The notes below the pieces were generated by a model, which searched no databases, was not told where the DNA came from, and saw nothing but the letters and a program-made list of their open reading frames with translations. Positions 6,094-8,162 of a stretch of DNA of 8,162 bases are shown piece by piece (the stretch's first letter is position 1; every line of letters begins with the position of its first letter). Source of the DNA: Gemmatimonadota bacterium (lineage in GTDB: Bacteria; Gemmatimonadota; Gemmatimonadetes; Longimicrobiales; Gaopeijiaceae); contig SKZC01000472.1 in the NCBI GenBank assembly GCA_007127575.1, positions 1 through 8,162 of the forward strand. Reading direction: 5' to 3'. The translations under genes were made by a program, and so were the position numbers.

Positions 6094-7380
6094 ACGGCGA
6101 AGAGCGTAGAGGGCCAAAAGCCACCCCGCCCCCGTCGAGGCTACCGCCGACCAGAGGACCTGCGGCATCCCCCCGGGAGCCTCCACCAGCGTACCCACGA
6201 AGAGGGACGCCGCTGCGGTGCTCAGCACCATGATCCCGCCATCGAGGCTCTTGATGGCACCCAGGTGCGAGGTTCCGTAGAGCTCGGCCCATAGCGCCGT
6301 CTTCACGTTGGAGCTTACCCCCAGCGAGGTCCCCAGTAGGCCCATGTATACGAAGGCGATCCAGGGGGCGCTCCCCAGGGCCAGGAACAAGACCCCGCCC
6401 CCCATGGGGATGACGGCCCACGGGAAGAGGGTCCGGGCGGACCATCGGTCAATCCCGGGGCCCGCCACCAGGGAGAAGACCACTCGGGCAGCGGCGAAGG
6501 AAACGAAGGCCGAGGCCATAAGTGTCAGGGTCCAGCCTCGCGCCTCGGCCACCGCGGACTGGTAGAGGATGAGCCCGGTGGCCCAGAAGGGGGGCAGCAC
6601 CGCGGCGGGGAGGAGGAGCCAGAACCGGAGGTCCCGAAGGACCTGGGAAAGGGTCCAACCGGCCCTGTGGGCGGGGACGTCAGGACGGCTTCCCCCGGCT
6701 GAGGTGAGATCCTCACGGGTGCTGGAGTCGAGTTCCCCAGGTCCGGTGGTCTCCTGGGAGGCTCGGATCGCTGCCAGTCGCTGCGGGTCCGTCTCCACTC
6801 GAGCCCTCCGGAGAAGGATCTGAGCCAGGGGTAGTAGCCCCAGCAGTGCGATGGCTCCTGCCAGGATCCACAGGTTTCTCCAGCCCACCACACCGAGAGC
6901 CGCCGCCACCAGAAGGGGGAGCACGGCCTCCCCAGTCGGAAAGCCCAGGGAGGCGATGCTCAGCGCCTTCCCCCGCCCGGCCCGGACATATCGGGCCATG
7001 GTGGTGAGCCCGGTGTGGCTGGAGAGCCCCTGACCGGTAAGGCGCAGGGCGAACAGAGCCACGGCCAGGAGAACGAGCCCTTCAGCTCGGCTCAGAAGGA
7101 GCGCCGAGGCGCCCAGGCCTCCCAGGACCAGAGCCGTAAATCGGTCCAGGGGGATCCGGTCGATCCAGCGCCCCGCCGCAGGGAGAAGGAGCCCGCTGGC
7201 CAACGTGGCCAGGGCGTAGAGCGTTCCGAATGCCTGGGAGGACAGCTCGAACTCCCGGGTGATGTCGGGCAGGAAGAGGGAAATGAAAAAGGTCTGTCCA
7301 AAGCTGGAGGCCAGCGTGAGGAGGAGACCAAACGCCAGGAGGGGGCGCTGCTCCCGGATGAAGGCACCGTAGGACTTCAT
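6085..7380 (-). CDS. Major facilitator superfamily transporter, 12 transmembrane helices
   Basis: The product has 431 residues and is an inner-membrane secondary transporter. About six hydrophobic helices lie in residues 13-188 and six in 251-427, split by a hydrophilic loop (about 190-250). Motif-A-like loops occur after helix 2 (GRWIDRIPLDR, 70-80) and after helix 8 (GPGIDRWSAR, 308-317). The helix 4-5 region has RLTGQGLSSHTGLTTMARYV, then RGKALSIASLGFPTGEAVLP. With WAELYGTSHLGAIKSL (364-379), this resembles the NarK/oxalate-formate-like branch often annotated simply as MFS transporter. The substrate is unknown, and an organic anion is only a guess. The ATG at 7380 has GAGGAG 10 bases upstream and starts 17 bases after the methyltransferase stop, suggesting an operon. 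The stop (TAG, 6085-6087) lies inside the last codons of the convergent MBL gene. Confidence 0.92.
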   Translation of the reverse strand: MKSYGAFIREQRPLLAFGLLLTLASSFGQTFFISLFLPDITREFELSSQAFGTLYALATLASGLLLPAAGRWIDRIPLDRFTALVLGGLGASALLLSRAEGLVLLAVALFALRLTGQGLSSHTGLTTMARYVRAGRGKALSIASLGFPTGEAVLPLLVAAALGVVGWRNLWILAGAIALLGLLPLAQILLRRARVETDPQRLAAIRASQETTGPGELDSSTREDLTSAGGSRPDVPAHRAGWTLSQVLRDLRFWLLLPAAVLPPFWATGLILYQSAVAEARGWTLTLMASAFVSFAAARVVFSLVAGPGIDRWSARTLFPWAVIPMGGGVLFLALGSAPWIAFVYMGLLGTSLGVSSNVKTALWAELYGTSHLGAIKSLDGGIMVLSTAAASLFVGTLVEAPGGMPQVLWSAVASTGAGWLLALYALRRSR

Positions 7381-7390
7381 GGATCGGGGT

Positions 7391-7396
7391 CTCCTC
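7391..7396 (-). promoter_or_regulatory. Ribosome binding site of the MFS gene
   Basis: On the reverse strand GAGGAG lies 10 bases before the ATG at 7380, inside the 17-base gap after the methyltransferase stop. This tight packing supports co-transcription of the two genes. Confidence 0.55.
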
Positions 7397-7397
7397 G

Positions 7398-8162
7398 TCA
7401 GGCGGGCCGCAGGAGAAACGCCACTGCGGTGAGCTTGCCCAGGCTCACGGATCGCGTAGCCTCCACGGCCAGATCCGCAGCGTGGGCGGCCTTGCGCACG
7501 ACGCGAAGAGCGGGGCTCAGCAGGACGATACGGCCTCCTGGAGCCAGGTGCCGCCGGGCCTCAGTCAGAGCCCCGCTGTACAGCGTTGGGAGGAGGGAGG
7601 GTCGGCCGGCCCGCAGTCCGTATGGTGGATTCATGATGATCCGGTCTACCCGTCCCATCCCGGAGATCCGGGTGGCGTCCCCCCGGCGGATCTCAACCGT
7701 GTCCTCCAGACCGGCGGCTTGGACGTTGGCTCGGGCTTCTACCACGTGGACCGGGGAGACGTCCAGTCCCAGAATGGGAGGAGGGGGTGGGGCGTTCGCG
7801 GCGGTGCTCTCCAGGGCGGACCAGACCTCCTGGGCCAGGGCGGGTTCGTGGAGCCCCAAAGCTTGCAGCCGCTCCGTGGCGCCGGAACGGAGGGGGCGTG
7901 CCCGGGCCGCCAGCCCAGCTTCCACCGGGATGGTGGCTCCGCCGCACATGGGATCCAAAAGGCGATCCCCGGACCGGAATCCCACCACCCGAAGGAGGCC
8001 GGCGGCTACAGTGGCCTTGAGGGCAGCCATGTGGCGGTGACGGTGGAACGGACGGCGATGGAGGCTTCCGGGAACCAGCTCCAGCCCTACCCGGAGCCTC
8101 GGCCCCGCCAGCTCAACCCGGATTTCCATTTCGGGAGCGTCCAGGTTTACCGGTAGGCGCCG
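7398..8162 (-). CDS. THUMP-class RNA (guanine-N2) methyltransferase, C-terminal catalytic part (5' end outside window)
   Basis: The frame is open to the right edge, giving 254 residues plus stop. A Met codon at 8129 exists, but the residues before it (RRLPVNLDAPE) continue straight into EIRVELAG, which looks like the junction after a THUMP domain. The gene therefore almost certainly starts beyond the window. Next come SLHRRPFH and AALKATVAAGLL, typical of the RlmL-N/Trm14/TrmG10 (UPF0020) family. Then follow SAM motif I (LLDPMCGGATIPVEAG), the acidic GLDVSPVHVVEARANVQAAGL segment, RRGDA, and the catalytic NPPYG at 7617-7631. NPPY marks methylation of an exocyclic amino group, and in this family usually N2 of guanosine in tRNA or 23S rRNA. 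The target base is not decidable here. The proline run at about residues 125-129 of the visible part lies in an insertion between motifs I and II. The MFS gene follows after 17 bases. Confidence 0.9.
   Translation of the reverse strand, partial: RRLPVNLDAPEMEIRVELAGPRLRVGLELVPGSLHRRPFHRHRHMAALKATVAAGLLRVVGFRSGDRLLDPMCGGATIPVEAGLAARARPLRSGATERLQALGLHEPALAQEVWSALESTAANAPPPPPILGLDVSPVHVVEARANVQAAGLEDTVEIRRGDATRISGMGRVDRIIMNPPYGLRAGRPSLLPTLYSGALTEARRHLAPGGRIVLLSPALRVVRKAAHAADLAVEATRSVSLGKLTAVAFLLRPA

Noticed and set aside
7398..8129. A complete 243-residue methyltransferase starting at the ATG at 8129
   Set aside because: The frame is open to the window edge, and the residues just upstream fit the family's domain junction. 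The gene is better read as 5'-partial.

Overview
The window is a GC-rich chromosomal segment from a bacterium with a Gram-negative type envelope: one gene encodes a DUF481-type outer-membrane beta-barrel and another begins as a lipoprotein. High third-position GC, Shine-Dalgarno sites of the GGAGG type and the gene content would fit Gemmatimonadota or a similar high-GC phylum. That placement is an impression, not a result. No tRNA, rRNA, CRISPR array, insertion sequence, integrase or phage gene was seen, and composition looks even throughout.

Layout, left to right. (1) The 5' part of a lipoprotein-like gene reads leftward off the window (1-234, minus). (2) A 332-base divergent intergenic region contains several strong inverted repeats. 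(3) A secreted DUF481 beta-barrel protein is encoded at 567-1322 (plus). (4) A short convergent gap with a GC-rich hairpin separates it from a 718-residue CPA2-type sodium(potassium)/proton antiporter with two C-terminal universal stress protein domains (1407-3563, minus). (5) A 267-base divergent region follows. (6) Type II citrate synthase gltA (3831-5144, plus) lies 13 bases ahead of a metallo-beta-lactamase-fold hydrolase gene (5158-6093, plus), and the two probably form one transcription unit. (7) That unit meets, tail to tail with a 9-base coding overlap, a leftward unit made of a THUMP-class RNA methyltransferase (7398-8162, 5' end outside the window) followed after 17 bases by a 12-TM major facilitator transporter (6085-7380).

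The genes are mostly housekeeping: TCA-cycle entry, ion/pH homeostasis, RNA modification and transport. No defence, mobile or secondary-metabolite system is evident, and nothing here amounts to a clear new biological system. The points most worth a second look are the degenerate nucleotide loops in both stress-protein domains of the antiporter, the citrate synthase/MBL-hydrolase pairing, changes at the NADH allosteric site of the citrate synthase, the hairpin-rich leader before the DUF481 gene, and the overlapping convergent gene ends at 6085-6093.
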